Below, piece after piece: positions 8,926-17,097 of a DNA stretch of 64,000 nucleotides (positions within the stretch are counted from its first letter, which is position 1; every line of letters begins with the position of its first letter). The notes under the pieces are model-generated. The model ran no database searches, had not been told where the DNA came from, and saw only the letters and a program-made list of their open reading frames with translations. The stretch is taken from assembly GCF_000024945.1 (NCBI RefSeq), contig NC_013520.1:358001-422000 (forward strand). The letters run 5' to 3'. The translations under genes were made by a program, and so were the position numbers. This stretch comes from Veillonella parvula DSM 2008 (GTDB lineage Bacteria > Bacillota > Negativicutes > Veillonellales > Veillonellaceae).

Positions 8926-9377
8926 TGGAACTCGTACTTAATATTAATAACAAAAATGTAACTGTTAATGTGCCAACTGATGAGATGTTGTTAGATACAT
9001 TGCGCAATCTTGGCTATTACAGTGTCCGCTGTGGCTGTGACACCACAAACTGTGGCCTTTGCACTGTATGGGTGGATGATGAAATTATTTTGTCTTGTGC
9101 TTATCCTACATTTCGTGCGCCAGGCCATAAGATTACTACATTAGAAGGCTTACAAGAGGAAGCTGAATTATTGGCGGCTTGTATCGCAAGTGAAGGCGCA
9201 GATCAGTGTGGTTTTTGTACAACCGGCATGATGATGAGTGCTATCAATTTGAAACGCAAAAATCCAAAGGCTAGCGATGATGAAATTCGCGAATACCTTA
9301 TAGGTAACTTGTGCCGCTGTACTGGTTATGAATCACAACTTCGAGGAGTTCGTAAATTCTTAGAAGGAGGCCTATAA
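8925..9377 (+). CDS. Molybdenum hydroxylase, [2Fe-2S] subunit
   Basis: Small electron-transfer subunit. The 150 residues contain the plant-ferredoxin cluster (CGCDTTNCGLC plus a downstream Cys) and the second, all-helical cluster (CGFCTTGMMMSA and CRCTGY), in the family order. It is coupled to both neighbours by one-base overlaps. Together with the FAD and molybdopterin subunits it makes a three-subunit hydroxylase of the XdhABC/CoxMSL layout. Confidence 0.94.
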   Translation: MELVLNINNKNVTVNVPTDEMLLDTLRNLGYYSVRCGCDTTNCGLCTVWVDDEIILSCAYPTFRAPGHKITTLEGLQEEAELLAACIASEGADQCGFCTTGMMMSAINLKRKNPKASDDEIREYLIGNLCRCTGYESQLRGVRKFLEGGL

Positions 9378-11674
9378 TGATGAACAAGCATATTGGTAAA
9401 TCCTATGACAAAGTTGACTCAAAAGGTATTTTGTCTGGTAAACCGTCTTATACTGGCGATTTTGTTCCCAAAGATGCGCTTGTTATTAAGGTTCTTCGTA
9501 GCCCTCATGCTCAAGCGCGCATCAAATCTATTGATACATCTAAAGCTAAATTGATCCCTGGCGTAGAAGCTATTTTTACTTATGAAGATGTGCCTAATAC
9601 GCGATTTACATTAGCAGGTCAAACATATCCAGAGCCATCCGCTTATGATGCGCTCATCTTGGACCCAGTAGTTCGCTATGTTGGAGACGAAGTAGCTCTC
9701 ATCGTAGCAAAAGATGAGGCTACAGCGCTTAAAGCAATGCCGCTTATCAAGGTTGAATACGAAGTACAGAAACCTGTACTTGATATGCACACTGCTATCG
9801 ACCATGAAACTATAGTACATCCTGAGGATGATATTCATAACAATATCCCCGTAGGTCAAGATTACAAACGCAATATTTGCGTATCCTATCACAAACGGGT
9901 AGGAGATGTGGAAGCAGAACTCGCTAAATGTGATTACGTGGCAGAAGGTACATACTTTGACCAGGCTACACGCCAAACAACGATGGAACCATTCCAAAGC
10001 TTTGGATATATAGATGCGCTAGGTCGTGTAGTTATTGTATCCTCTACGCAAATCGTATTCCATGTACGCCGTCACATCGCTCGTGCACTCGGTATTCCGG
10101 CTACAAAAGTCCGTGTAATTAAGCCTCGTATTGGAGGTGGCTTCGGTTCTAAACAAACAGCTTGTACAGAAATTATGACAGCTTTCGTAGCGTGGACATT
10201 GAAAAAACCTTGTTATCTTTTATACGATCGTACAGAAGCACAAACTTGCTCCACTACACGTCATGCTCGTGAATGGAAAATTCGTGTAGGTGCTACAAAA
10301 GATGGCATTATTAAAGTTATTGATATGGACTCCATCACAGCCGCTGGGGCACATGCAACTCATTGCTTCACTACTACTACGGCTGGTGAACATAAATCTG
10401 TGCCTTTGTACAACAAAGCTACTGCTGTTCATTATGGTACAGAGGGGGTGTATACTAACCAAACTCCAGGTGGTGCTTTCCGTGGGTACGGTGCAACAGA
10501 AGCTTTGTGGCCATTAGAATGTGCTGTTAACCAATTGGCTGACAAGATGGGGATTGATCCAGCTGAACTACGTCAGAAGAACTTAATAGCGGAAGGTGAA
10601 CAAAGCTTAGTATATGCTCCAGATGAATATCTTGATTCTGGTCTTTTCCAAGATACTGTAAATCGTGTAAAAGAAATGGCTCGTTGGGATGAACGCCCTC
10701 ATTCTTGGGACATCGATGAGCGCTATCGCGGTGGACTTGGCATGGCTTTAGCATTACAAGGCTCTGGTGTCGCAAATATCGACGTAGCATCTGTTGAAAT
10801 CCGACTTGGTGACGATGGCAATTATACATTGTATACTGGGTCTTCTGATATGGGCATGGGGTCTAATACCGTATTGACGCAAATGGCCTGTGAAGTAATA
10901 GGTTGTCCTATGGAATATATGACTGTTATTGAATCAGATACAGATATCGTACCATTCGATCCAGGGTCCTACGCATCTAGTACAACCTATGTAACGGGTA
11001 CTGCTGCTAAGATGGCTGCAGAAGAATTACGCACTAAGATTATTGCTAAATTTGCTCAATTCTTTGAAACCGATGTTGGAAACGTTGACTTTGATGGCGT
11101 TGTAGCTACGACAAAAGATGGCTCCAAAACAATGGATATCCATCAACTGGCACCAAAATTATTAGTTGGTGCTAATGCAGAGCAATTGTCTGGTTTCGCT
11201 ACATGGGGTAGTCATACATCCCCACCTCCATTCATGGCATCTATTGCTGAGATAAAAGTAGATAAACAAACTGGTAAGGTTATTCCTCTTCATTTCTACT
11301 CTTGTATCGATTGCGGTACTGTTATCAACCCTAAATTGGCTCGCGTTCAAGTTGAGGGTGGTGTAGTACAAGCTATCGGGATGGCCTTATATGAAGAGGT
11401 ACGTTACTCTAATAGTGGTCGCTTAGAAACAAGTAACCTTATGACTTATAAAATTCCAACCCGTCAAGATATCGGTGAGTTACATACAGACTTCGTAGAA
11501 TCTTATGAACCTACAGGCGGCTTTGGTGCTAAATCTATTGGTGAAGTTGTTATCAACACTGGTTGTCCTGCTATCCAACATGCCATTAAAAATGCAGTTG
11601 GTGCGGATCTTCGTACATTACCTATGACACCTGAGAAGGTATTTATGGCTATGGACGAGAAATATAAAGTATAG
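9377..11674 (+). CDS. Molybdenum hydroxylase, molybdopterin-binding catalytic subunit
   Basis: Large subunit (765 residues) that binds the Mo cofactor and hydroxylates the substrate, probably a purine or other N-heterocycle; the substrate cannot be fixed from sequence. Typical blocks are GGGFGSKQ, GGAFRGYGATEALWPLE, a GSSDMGMG stretch near the middle, and GGFGAKSIGEV, which includes the active-site Glu near the C-terminus. The adjacent yqeC, mocA and yqeB point to the class with a labile selenium ligand on molybdenum and a cytidylated cofactor. Confidence 0.92.
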   Translation: MMNKHIGKSYDKVDSKGILSGKPSYTGDFVPKDALVIKVLRSPHAQARIKSIDTSKAKLIPGVEAIFTYEDVPNTRFTLAGQTYPEPSAYDALILDPVVRYVGDEVALIVAKDEATALKAMPLIKVEYEVQKPVLDMHTAIDHETIVHPEDDIHNNIPVGQDYKRNICVSYHKRVGDVEAELAKCDYVAEGTYFDQATRQTTMEPFQSFGYIDALGRVVIVSSTQIVFHVRRHIARALGIPATKVRVIKPRIGGGFGSKQTACTEIMTAFVAWTLKKPCYLLYDRTEAQTCSTTRHAREWKIRVGATKDGIIKVIDMDSITAAGAHATHCFTTTTAGEHKSVPLYNKATAVHYGTEGVYTNQTPGGAFRGYGATEALWPLECAVNQLADKMGIDPAELRQKNLIAEGEQSLVYAPDEYLDSGLFQDTVNRVKEMARWDERPHSWDIDERYRGGLGMALALQGSGVANIDVASVEIRLGDDGNYTLYTGSSDMGMGSNTVLTQMACEVIGCPMEYMTVIESDTDIVPFDPGSYASSTTYVTGTAAKMAAEELRTKIIAKFAQFFETDVGNVDFDGVVATTKDGSKTMDIHQLAPKLLVGANAEQLSGFATWGSHTSPPPFMASIAEIKVDKQTGKVIPLHFYSCIDCGTVINPKLARVQVEGGVVQAIGMALYEEVRYSNSGRLETSNLMTYKIPTRQDIGELHTDFVESYEPTGGFGAKSIGEVVINTGCPAIQHAIKNAVGADLRTLPMTPEKVFMAMDEKYKV

Positions 11675-11716
11675 AGATTTCTATCTACTTTTTACTTTCT
11701 AAGGAGGCCTGGTTCT

Positions 11717-12475
11717 ATGACATCACAAACATCCTATTGGAATCGATTGATTCAGCCGGGAATCGTTGCTCTTGTTGGGGCAGGCGGTAAAACGACTGTG
11801 CTTTCAAAACTAGTAGAATATGGACGGCTGAAAGGTCAGCCCATCGTAGTTACGACTACGACTCGACTCTATGAATCTCAGGTCGCTCATTATGAACCGA
11901 TTTATACTCGAAATATTAATGAAGCCGATGAGTATTGTACCGACCGTCTTTTACGTGGCTATTGTGGTGCGTGGTTCGCTGGAATTACAGGAACAAAGGT
12001 AGACTCCTTAGATTGTGATCTTATCGATGGTTTAGCCAAGTTACATCCAAATTGGCAAATTGTTGTAGAAGCAGATGGAGCGAAGGAAAAATGGCTCAAG
12101 GCGCCTAAGACGACTGAGCCTGTCATTCCATCTCTTACAAAGACTACGATTGGTCTCGTAAATCTACAAATGCTAGGGGCCCCATTAGATGATGAGCACG
12201 TACATAATATCGAGCTCGTTCAAGATATCGTAAAACGCGATATGGGGGCTATTGTAACTCCGCGTATGTTGGCTGATCTTGTTTTGCATAAACAAGGTTT
12301 ATTCCAATATAGTAAAGGCAAGAAAATATTGTTCTGTACTGGTTATGAAACAGTGCAACATCGCATTATCGATGATTTTATTGATCATATTGTTGATAGC
12401 GATATTACGGCTATCATTTTGGCTGATGGATATAAAGCAAGTTGTGAAATCCGTCGCATTATTCAATGTCGGTAG
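11717..12475 (+). CDS. yqeC: Selenium-dependent hydroxylase accessory protein YqeC
   Basis: YqeC occurs with selenium-dependent molybdenum hydroxylases and is thought to help make or insert the selenium-containing cofactor; its exact reaction is not established. The 252-residue protein has a P-loop near the N-terminus (LVGAGGKTT) followed by TTTTRLY, and the VEADGAKEKWLKAP block characteristic of the family. AAGGAGG precedes the ATG. It sits in the gap between the catalytic subunits and mocA, only 6 bp before the latter. Confidence 0.87.
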   Translation: MTSQTSYWNRLIQPGIVALVGAGGKTTVLSKLVEYGRLKGQPIVVTTTTRLYESQVAHYEPIYTRNINEADEYCTDRLLRGYCGAWFAGITGTKVDSLDCDLIDGLAKLHPNWQIVVEADGAKEKWLKAPKTTEPVIPSLTKTTIGLVNLQMLGAPLDDEHVHNIELVQDIVKRDMGAIVTPRMLADLVLHKQGLFQYSKGKKILFCTGYETVQHRIIDDFIDHIVDSDITAIILADGYKASCEIRRIIQCR

Positions 12476-12481
12476 GTACTC

Positions 12482-13204
12482 ATGACTATTATGAAAGCAA
12501 ATTGTGATACCGCTTTTATTCCCATGAGAGACCCCATAGACCGTCGTCCTTTGCATATTGGCATTGTCCTCCTTGTGGGAGGGCAATCCAAGCGCATGGG
12601 ATGTAATAAGCAACTCTTACCATGGCGTGGTAAGACTGTTCTAGATGCGGTCTGTGGGGCTCTTCAATGTGGATGGGGTGGACAGGTAGTTTCAACTATG
12701 TCCTGTAAACTACCTTTTGTGGCGGTTACTGGTGATGATCATGAGAAACTAGAATCTATTGTCACAAGCTATGGTTTTGAGGCGATTCGAAATGACCATC
12801 CTGAACTGGGGCAAGGAGTATCCATAGCGTTGGGAGTACATCATTTGGTGAATACGGCGCCCATACCGCTAGACGGTATTCTCTGTTCAGTAGGGGATCA
12901 ACCACTTCTGACGAGTGCTGTTGTACATGAGGTCATTAGTGCATTTAGTGATAACTTTCATCCGAAAACTATCGTTGTTCCACATTATGGGGCGAATTGT
13001 CATTCGGGAAATCCCGTTCTCTTTGGTTCCCATTGGTTTGATTTTTTACAACAGATTCAAGGGGATCAAGGCGGTAAGACCATTATTCGTGGTGAGGGTC
13101 AAGCCCATGTCGTGAAATTATGGATTAGTGATGATGTTGGCGACGATATTGACACACCCGATGATTTTGAGCGTTTGAAACATCGTGAAAGTGAGGCATT
13201 ATGA
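12482..13204 (+). CDS. mocA: Molybdenum cofactor cytidylyltransferase (MocA-like)
   Basis: Transfers CMP from CTP to molybdopterin-Mo to form the cytosine dinucleotide cofactor used by XDH-type hydroxylases. It is a 240-residue member of the NTP-transferase fold with the signature LVGGQSKRMGCNKQLLPW near the N-terminus and a GDQPLL metal-binding block. A roughly 20-residue N-terminal extension before the fold is unusual; an internal ATG at 12,524 is possible but lacks a clear SD. It overlaps the next gene by four bases. Confidence 0.85.
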   Translation: MTIMKANCDTAFIPMRDPIDRRPLHIGIVLLVGGQSKRMGCNKQLLPWRGKTVLDAVCGALQCGWGGQVVSTMSCKLPFVAVTGDDHEKLESIVTSYGFEAIRNDHPELGQGVSIALGVHHLVNTAPIPLDGILCSVGDQPLLTSAVVHEVISAFSDNFHPKTIVVPHYGANCHSGNPVLFGSHWFDFLQQIQGDQGGKTIIRGEGQAHVVKLWISDDVGDDIDTPDDFERLKHRESEAL

Positions 13205-14013
13205 AACCATTGGTACTTATGCGTGGAGGTGGAGACATCGCTTCCGGTGCTGTATATAGATTGAGACGGGCGGGCTATCCCGTTGTAATTAGTGAAATAG
13301 CGATTCCTACCATGATTCGCCGCGAAGTATGTTACGGTAATGCGGTTCATCGTGGAGAAATGATTTTGGAACGTTTTGTTGCTCGTCATGTGTCTATTGG
13401 TGAAGTGAAGGATACATTGGCACAGGAAATCATTCCCGTTGTCACTAGCTCATATGAGGAATTATTGGACACTTTAAAACCAGAGATTGTAGTCGATGCT
13501 ATTTTGAGTAAAAAGAATCTTGGAACAAAACGAGATGATGCAGAGCTCGTTATAGGTGTTGGCCCTGGATTTACTGCTGGAGAAGATGTAGATGTGGTCA
13601 TTGAAACGATGCGTGGCCATTCATTAGGTCGCTGTATCTATGATGGGCCGGCTCAACCTAATACAGGTATCCCTGGAAATGTAGGTGGCTACACTCATGA
13701 GCGCGTTATCCATTCTCCAAAGGCTGGACTATTTACAGCAAAACGGCATATTGGGGATTCTGTACAAGCCAATGAGGTGATTGGTTATGTTGATGAAGAA
13801 CCAGTCCGAGCTAAAATTACAGGCATTCTACGAGGAATTTTAAAAAGTGGGCTCATCGTATCAGATCATTTTAAGTTGGCTGATGTGGATGCTCGTTGTG
13901 AAGAGTCTCATTGTTATAGTATTTCAGATAAATCTCTAGCTGTTGGTGGTGGCGTTTTAGAGGCTGTTACCGCTTGGGATTATGAAAGGAATCTAGATGG
14001 AAACAATTTATGA
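13201..14013 (+). CDS. yqeB: Selenium-dependent molybdenum cofactor biosynthesis protein YqeB
   Basis: YqeB (EF2563 family) is a marker of the selenium-as-cofactor trait and is required in the current model for the labile selenium of molybdenum hydroxylases. The 270-residue protein begins LVLMRGGGDIASGAVYRLRRAG, a Rossmann-like start typical of the family, and ends with a GGGVLEAVTAWDYERN block. Translationally coupled to mocA (ATGA overlap) and overlapping the next gene by 17 bases. Its presence tells which kind of hydroxylase this operon makes. Confidence 0.87.
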   Translation: MKPLVLMRGGGDIASGAVYRLRRAGYPVVISEIAIPTMIRREVCYGNAVHRGEMILERFVARHVSIGEVKDTLAQEIIPVVTSSYEELLDTLKPEIVVDAILSKKNLGTKRDDAELVIGVGPGFTAGEDVDVVIETMRGHSLGRCIYDGPAQPNTGIPGNVGGYTHERVIHSPKAGLFTAKRHIGDSVQANEVIGYVDEEPVRAKITGILRGILKSGLIVSDHFKLADVDARCEESHCYSISDKSLAVGGGVLEAVTAWDYERNLDGNNL

Positions 14014-14725
14014 TGTGATGAAAAATCGTCTACAGGTTACTGAAACTACCGTGATGGTTACAGTTCTATCCGGTCCTCGTCAAGGGGATAAGACTATTTA
14101 TGCTGAAGATGGAAGTGTTCTATACGGAACTCCTATTGAAGGATTTACTGTAGATAAAGCAAAGCTAAACTCTCTCTGCATGGTAGGCGAAATGGAGTGT
14201 TTCGTACAACCTGTAGAAAATGATCCGTCAGTTCTCGTATTAGGCGCAGGTCATGTTAGCCGAGCTATTACTGATTTGCTGTTGTTTATTGGCTGTCGTG
14301 TTACAGTTGTAGATGACCGTCCAGAATATGTAGTTCCTGAATTCTTTGATGAACGTGTTACACGTAAGTGCTTACCTTTAGAAAACTTCAAGAATGATTT
14401 ACCTCTTGATGAATATAATGGCTTTATCATTGTGACGCGTGCTCATGAGTACGATAATATATGTTTAGAACAATTGCGTGGTTACTTGCCTACGTATATG
14501 GGTGTTATGGGTAGCCAAAAACGCATTCATCATGCTTTTGAAGTGTTGCGTGAGCAAGGTTGGACCCAAGATGAGTTAGATATGATTTATGCTCCAATTG
14601 GTCTAGACCTTGGTGCACAAACACCTGAGGAGATTGCATTATCTATCGTTAGTGAATATTTGGCAGTGGTACGTGGTAAAAAAGGCGGCTCATTGCGGAA
14701 AGGTAGAGTGATCCATGAATCGTGA
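13997..14725 (+). CDS. XdhC family protein, Rossmann (C-terminal type) domain
   Basis: XdhC-type proteins bind and protect the sulfurated or selenated Mo cofactor before insertion. The 242 residues hold a short N-terminal region and then the NAD-binding-like core LVLGAGHVSRAITDLLLFIGC, with GVMGSQKRIHHAF and APIGLDLGAQTPEEIALSIVSE, the classic XdhC C-terminal blocks. The usual N-terminal CoxI domain is absent and is encoded by the next gene, so the family's two halves occur as separate ORFs in swapped order. It overlaps that gene by 11 bases. Confidence 0.85.
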   Translation: METIYDVMKNRLQVTETTVMVTVLSGPRQGDKTIYAEDGSVLYGTPIEGFTVDKAKLNSLCMVGEMECFVQPVENDPSVLVLGAGHVSRAITDLLLFIGCRVTVVDDRPEYVVPEFFDERVTRKCLPLENFKNDLPLDEYNGFIIVTRAHEYDNICLEQLRGYLPTYMGVMGSQKRIHHAFEVLREQGWTQDELDMIYAPIGLDLGAQTPEEIALSIVSEYLAVVRGKKGGSLRKGRVIHES

Positions 14726-15029
14726 GTTTATTGAATATCTTAGTGAACGTAAAAACGAAACCTTAGCAGTAGCGACTATTTTATATACTCGTGGATCCAC
14801 ACCTCGTAAAGCTGGTACATCTATGGTTGTATTTCCTGATGGATCTATTTTTGGCACTATTGGCGGCGGTCGTGCAGAAAATGAAATCCGCCTAAGTGCT
14901 GTGGACTCCTTGAATAAAAAAGAAGCTCACCGTCGTATTGATGTTCTCCTTGATGATGACGTAGCTGTTAAAGAAGGCATGGTCTGTGGTGGCCAAATGG
15001 ATGTATGGATTGAAACACAAAACATCTAA
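14715..15029 (+). CDS. XdhC/CoxI family protein, N-terminal type domain
   Basis: A 104-residue protein that equals the N-terminal half of standard XdhC: LAVATILYTRGSTPRKAGTSMVV followed by GTIGGGRAENEI and a Cys-containing VCGGQMDVWIE end. It most likely works with the Rossmann-domain partner encoded just upstream. Because the C-type domain comes first, this is not a simple frameshift of one XdhC gene. It is the last gene of the hydroxylase operon and is followed by a hairpin. Confidence 0.85.
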   Translation: MNREFIEYLSERKNETLAVATILYTRGSTPRKAGTSMVVFPDGSIFGTIGGGRAENEIRLSAVDSLNKKEAHRRIDVLLDDDVAVKEGMVCGGQMDVWIETQNI

Positions 15030-15087
15030 TAAAATCTCATTCAGCGTTTGTTTATAAATTTACAGTACTCTCAAAATGAGTTAAAAT

Positions 15088-15126
15088 ATAAGGTACAGTC
15101 AAAGAATTGATTGTACCTTATTATTT
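15088..15126 (+). terminator. Hairpin at end of hydroxylase operon
   Basis: A 10-bp stem (15088-15097 with 15112-15121) is followed by TATTTTG. It separates the hydroxylase operon from cdaA. The U-tract is short, so termination may be partial. Confidence 0.6.
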
Positions 15127-15145
15127 TGTATAAGGAGCTATTTTT

Positions 15146-15958
15146 ATGCATATTGACGCACTTATACATACCTTTAGGCTTCTTGATATTGTTGATATCA
15201 TAATCGTTGCCATTGGTATTTACTATTTATATAAATTGCTTAAAGATACGAGGGCCGTTTCTCTTTTAAAAGGTCTCGTCATGTTGGCAATTTTAAATTT
15301 ATTGAGTCATTTATTAAATCTATACGTTATCAACTGGATTTTGCAACAAAGTATGACCGTTCTTCTCTTTGCGTTACCGGTTGTATTCCAACCAGAATTG
15401 CGTCGTGCTCTAGAACAATTGGGGCGTGGACGAATTTTCAGCAAGGCACAAAATGTAAACGAAGAAGAAATGGATATGGCCATTAATGAAGTAATGGCTG
15501 CGGCTCGCGTTATGTCTCGTGAACATACGGGGGCACTTATCGTTTTTGAACGTGAAGTAGGTCTCAATGACTTTGTAGATACAGGTATTCTTATCGATGC
15601 TGTATTGAGCCGCGAGTTGATTAAAAATATCTTTGTTCCTAGTACACCGCTTCATGATGGGGCCTTGATTATTCGTGATGGGAGAATTCGTGCAGCAGGC
15701 TGTTTGTTGCCGTTGACTGAGGACCGCACATTGAGTACTGAACTAGGTACACGTCACCGTGCAGCTATTGGCTTGTCTGAGCAAACTGACGCTGTTGTAA
15801 TCGTTGTCAGTGAGGAAACAGGGACCATTTCTTATACATATGGCGGTCATATTTATCGCCATTTACCAGAGGATCAAATTAAAGAGGCATTGCGCACCTT
15901 TATGGAACGCCCTCGTCAAACCATTACTAGTATGTGGAAATGGAGGGCAAATAAATGA
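15146..15958 (+). CDS. cdaA: Diadenylate cyclase CdaA
   Basis: Makes the second messenger c-di-AMP from two ATP at the membrane. The 270-residue protein has three N-terminal membrane helices and a DAC domain with the canonical catalytic motifs DGA (LHDGALII) and RHR (GTRHRAAIGLSE). It overlaps cdaR by four bases, the conserved arrangement in Firmicutes where CdaR controls the cyclase. GlmM, the third usual partner, follows after one inserted gene. Confidence 0.94.
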   Translation: MHIDALIHTFRLLDIVDIIIVAIGIYYLYKLLKDTRAVSLLKGLVMLAILNLLSHLLNLYVINWILQQSMTVLLFALPVVFQPELRRALEQLGRGRIFSKAQNVNEEEMDMAINEVMAAARVMSREHTGALIVFEREVGLNDFVDTGILIDAVLSRELIKNIFVPSTPLHDGALIIRDGRIRAAGCLLPLTEDRTLSTELGTRHRAAIGLSEQTDAVVIVVSEETGTISYTYGGHIYRHLPEDQIKEALRTFMERPRQTITSMWKWRANK

Positions 15959-16881
15959 TGATTCATTTGAAACGCAATTGGCCTGCTAAATTATTATCCT
16001 TGTTAGCAGCTATCGTCATGTGGTTCTTTATTATGCGCGATCAGAATCCTGTGATGGAAGTAACCTACACAATACCTGTACAGGTTCAAAATCTCAATTC
16101 TGGCTATATCATAGAAGACGCACCAGATGTGGTCCGTGTTGTTCTGGCTGGTCCACGAGATACCATTATGTCTATGAAATCAGATAATTTACGAGCTTAT
16201 ATTGATGCATCCGGTGTAAAACCAGGTCAAAATAATGTAACTATTAATTTTACTCCTCCGGCAGGAATGAATCTTGTGGAGGTTAAACCAGATACCATCA
16301 CCATCAATGTTGACGAATATGCAGAGAAAACGATTCCTGTTGAAATAGTTCCAATCGGTAAGTTCTCTGATGATATTGCTTTGAAATCGGTAACGATTGT
16401 GCCGAAAGAGGTAACTGTTTCTGGTCGTAAGCAACAAGTTAATGCAGTGAGCAAGGTTGTCATGAAAGTCAATGTGGCTGGTCAAACGAAGAACTTTAGC
16501 GCTGTTAGTACCTTAGAAGCTTGGGATACGGCAGGTAATGTACTGGATGTACATATTAATCCAAACCAAGGTCAAGCACAATATGAACTTAACTTATTAC
16601 GTAAAGAAAAGGCAGTTCCTATTACTGTTCCGACTGTTGGTACAGTAGCAGAAGGTTATGAAGTTAAATCTACGTCTGCTACACCAACGCAACTAACGGT
16701 TACCGGTCGTGAAGAAATGATTGATTCCGTTACAGAAATACAAACAGAACCTATCGATGTATCGGGTGCTACCGAAACTGTACAGGGAAACTATAATTTA
16801 GTGTTACCAAATGGTGTTAATAGCAATACCACAACGGTACGGGTGAAAGTAGAAATACAAAAGAAAGTACTTAATGGATGA
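15955..16881 (+). CDS. cdaR: CdaA regulatory protein CdaR (YbbR repeats)
   Basis: Membrane-anchored regulator of CdaA. One N-terminal transmembrane helix (AKLLSLLAAIVMWFFIM) is followed by an extracytoplasmic region with about three YbbR-like beta repeats, marked by recurring IPV(E/T)V and VTVSGR/LTVTGRE phrases. It is 308 residues, shorter than four-repeat versions. Translational coupling to cdaA (ATGA overlap) supports the role. A strong terminator follows. Confidence 0.9.
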   Translation: MMIHLKRNWPAKLLSLLAAIVMWFFIMRDQNPVMEVTYTIPVQVQNLNSGYIIEDAPDVVRVVLAGPRDTIMSMKSDNLRAYIDASGVKPGQNNVTINFTPPAGMNLVEVKPDTITINVDEYAEKTIPVEIVPIGKFSDDIALKSVTIVPKEVTVSGRKQQVNAVSKVVMKVNVAGQTKNFSAVSTLEAWDTAGNVLDVHINPNQGQAQYELNLLRKEKAVPITVPTVGTVAEGYEVKSTSATPTQLTVTGREEMIDSVTEIQTEPIDVSGATETVQGNYNLVLPNGVNSNTTTVRVKVEIQKKVLNG

Positions 16882-16919
16882 TAAGTTTTTTATGAGGCTT
16901 TGAAATCTTGCGATGAAGA

Positions 16920-16955
16920 CCCTAATAGAGTGAATATTTCTCTATTAGGGCCTTT
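16920..16955 (+). terminator. Intrinsic terminator after cdaR
   Basis: A perfect 11-bp stem (CCCTAATAGAG 16920-16930 with 16940-16950) is followed by CCTTTTT. Confidence 0.85.
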
Positions 16956-17097
16956 TTATGATTTATATATTAGCTTTTATAGTAGTGTTGTATAATAAAG
17001 ATGTATAACTATTTTCTTACAGATCAAGTGGTAAAGAATTTTGGTCAAAGATTAAAGAAGTAGGCTCGCCTAAAAGGGAGGCTTTAATAGGAAAGAT

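Noticed and set aside
14715-15029. Frameshifted or broken xdhC
   Set aside because: The two XdhC-type halves are in reversed order and each has its own start; a single frameshift cannot produce this.
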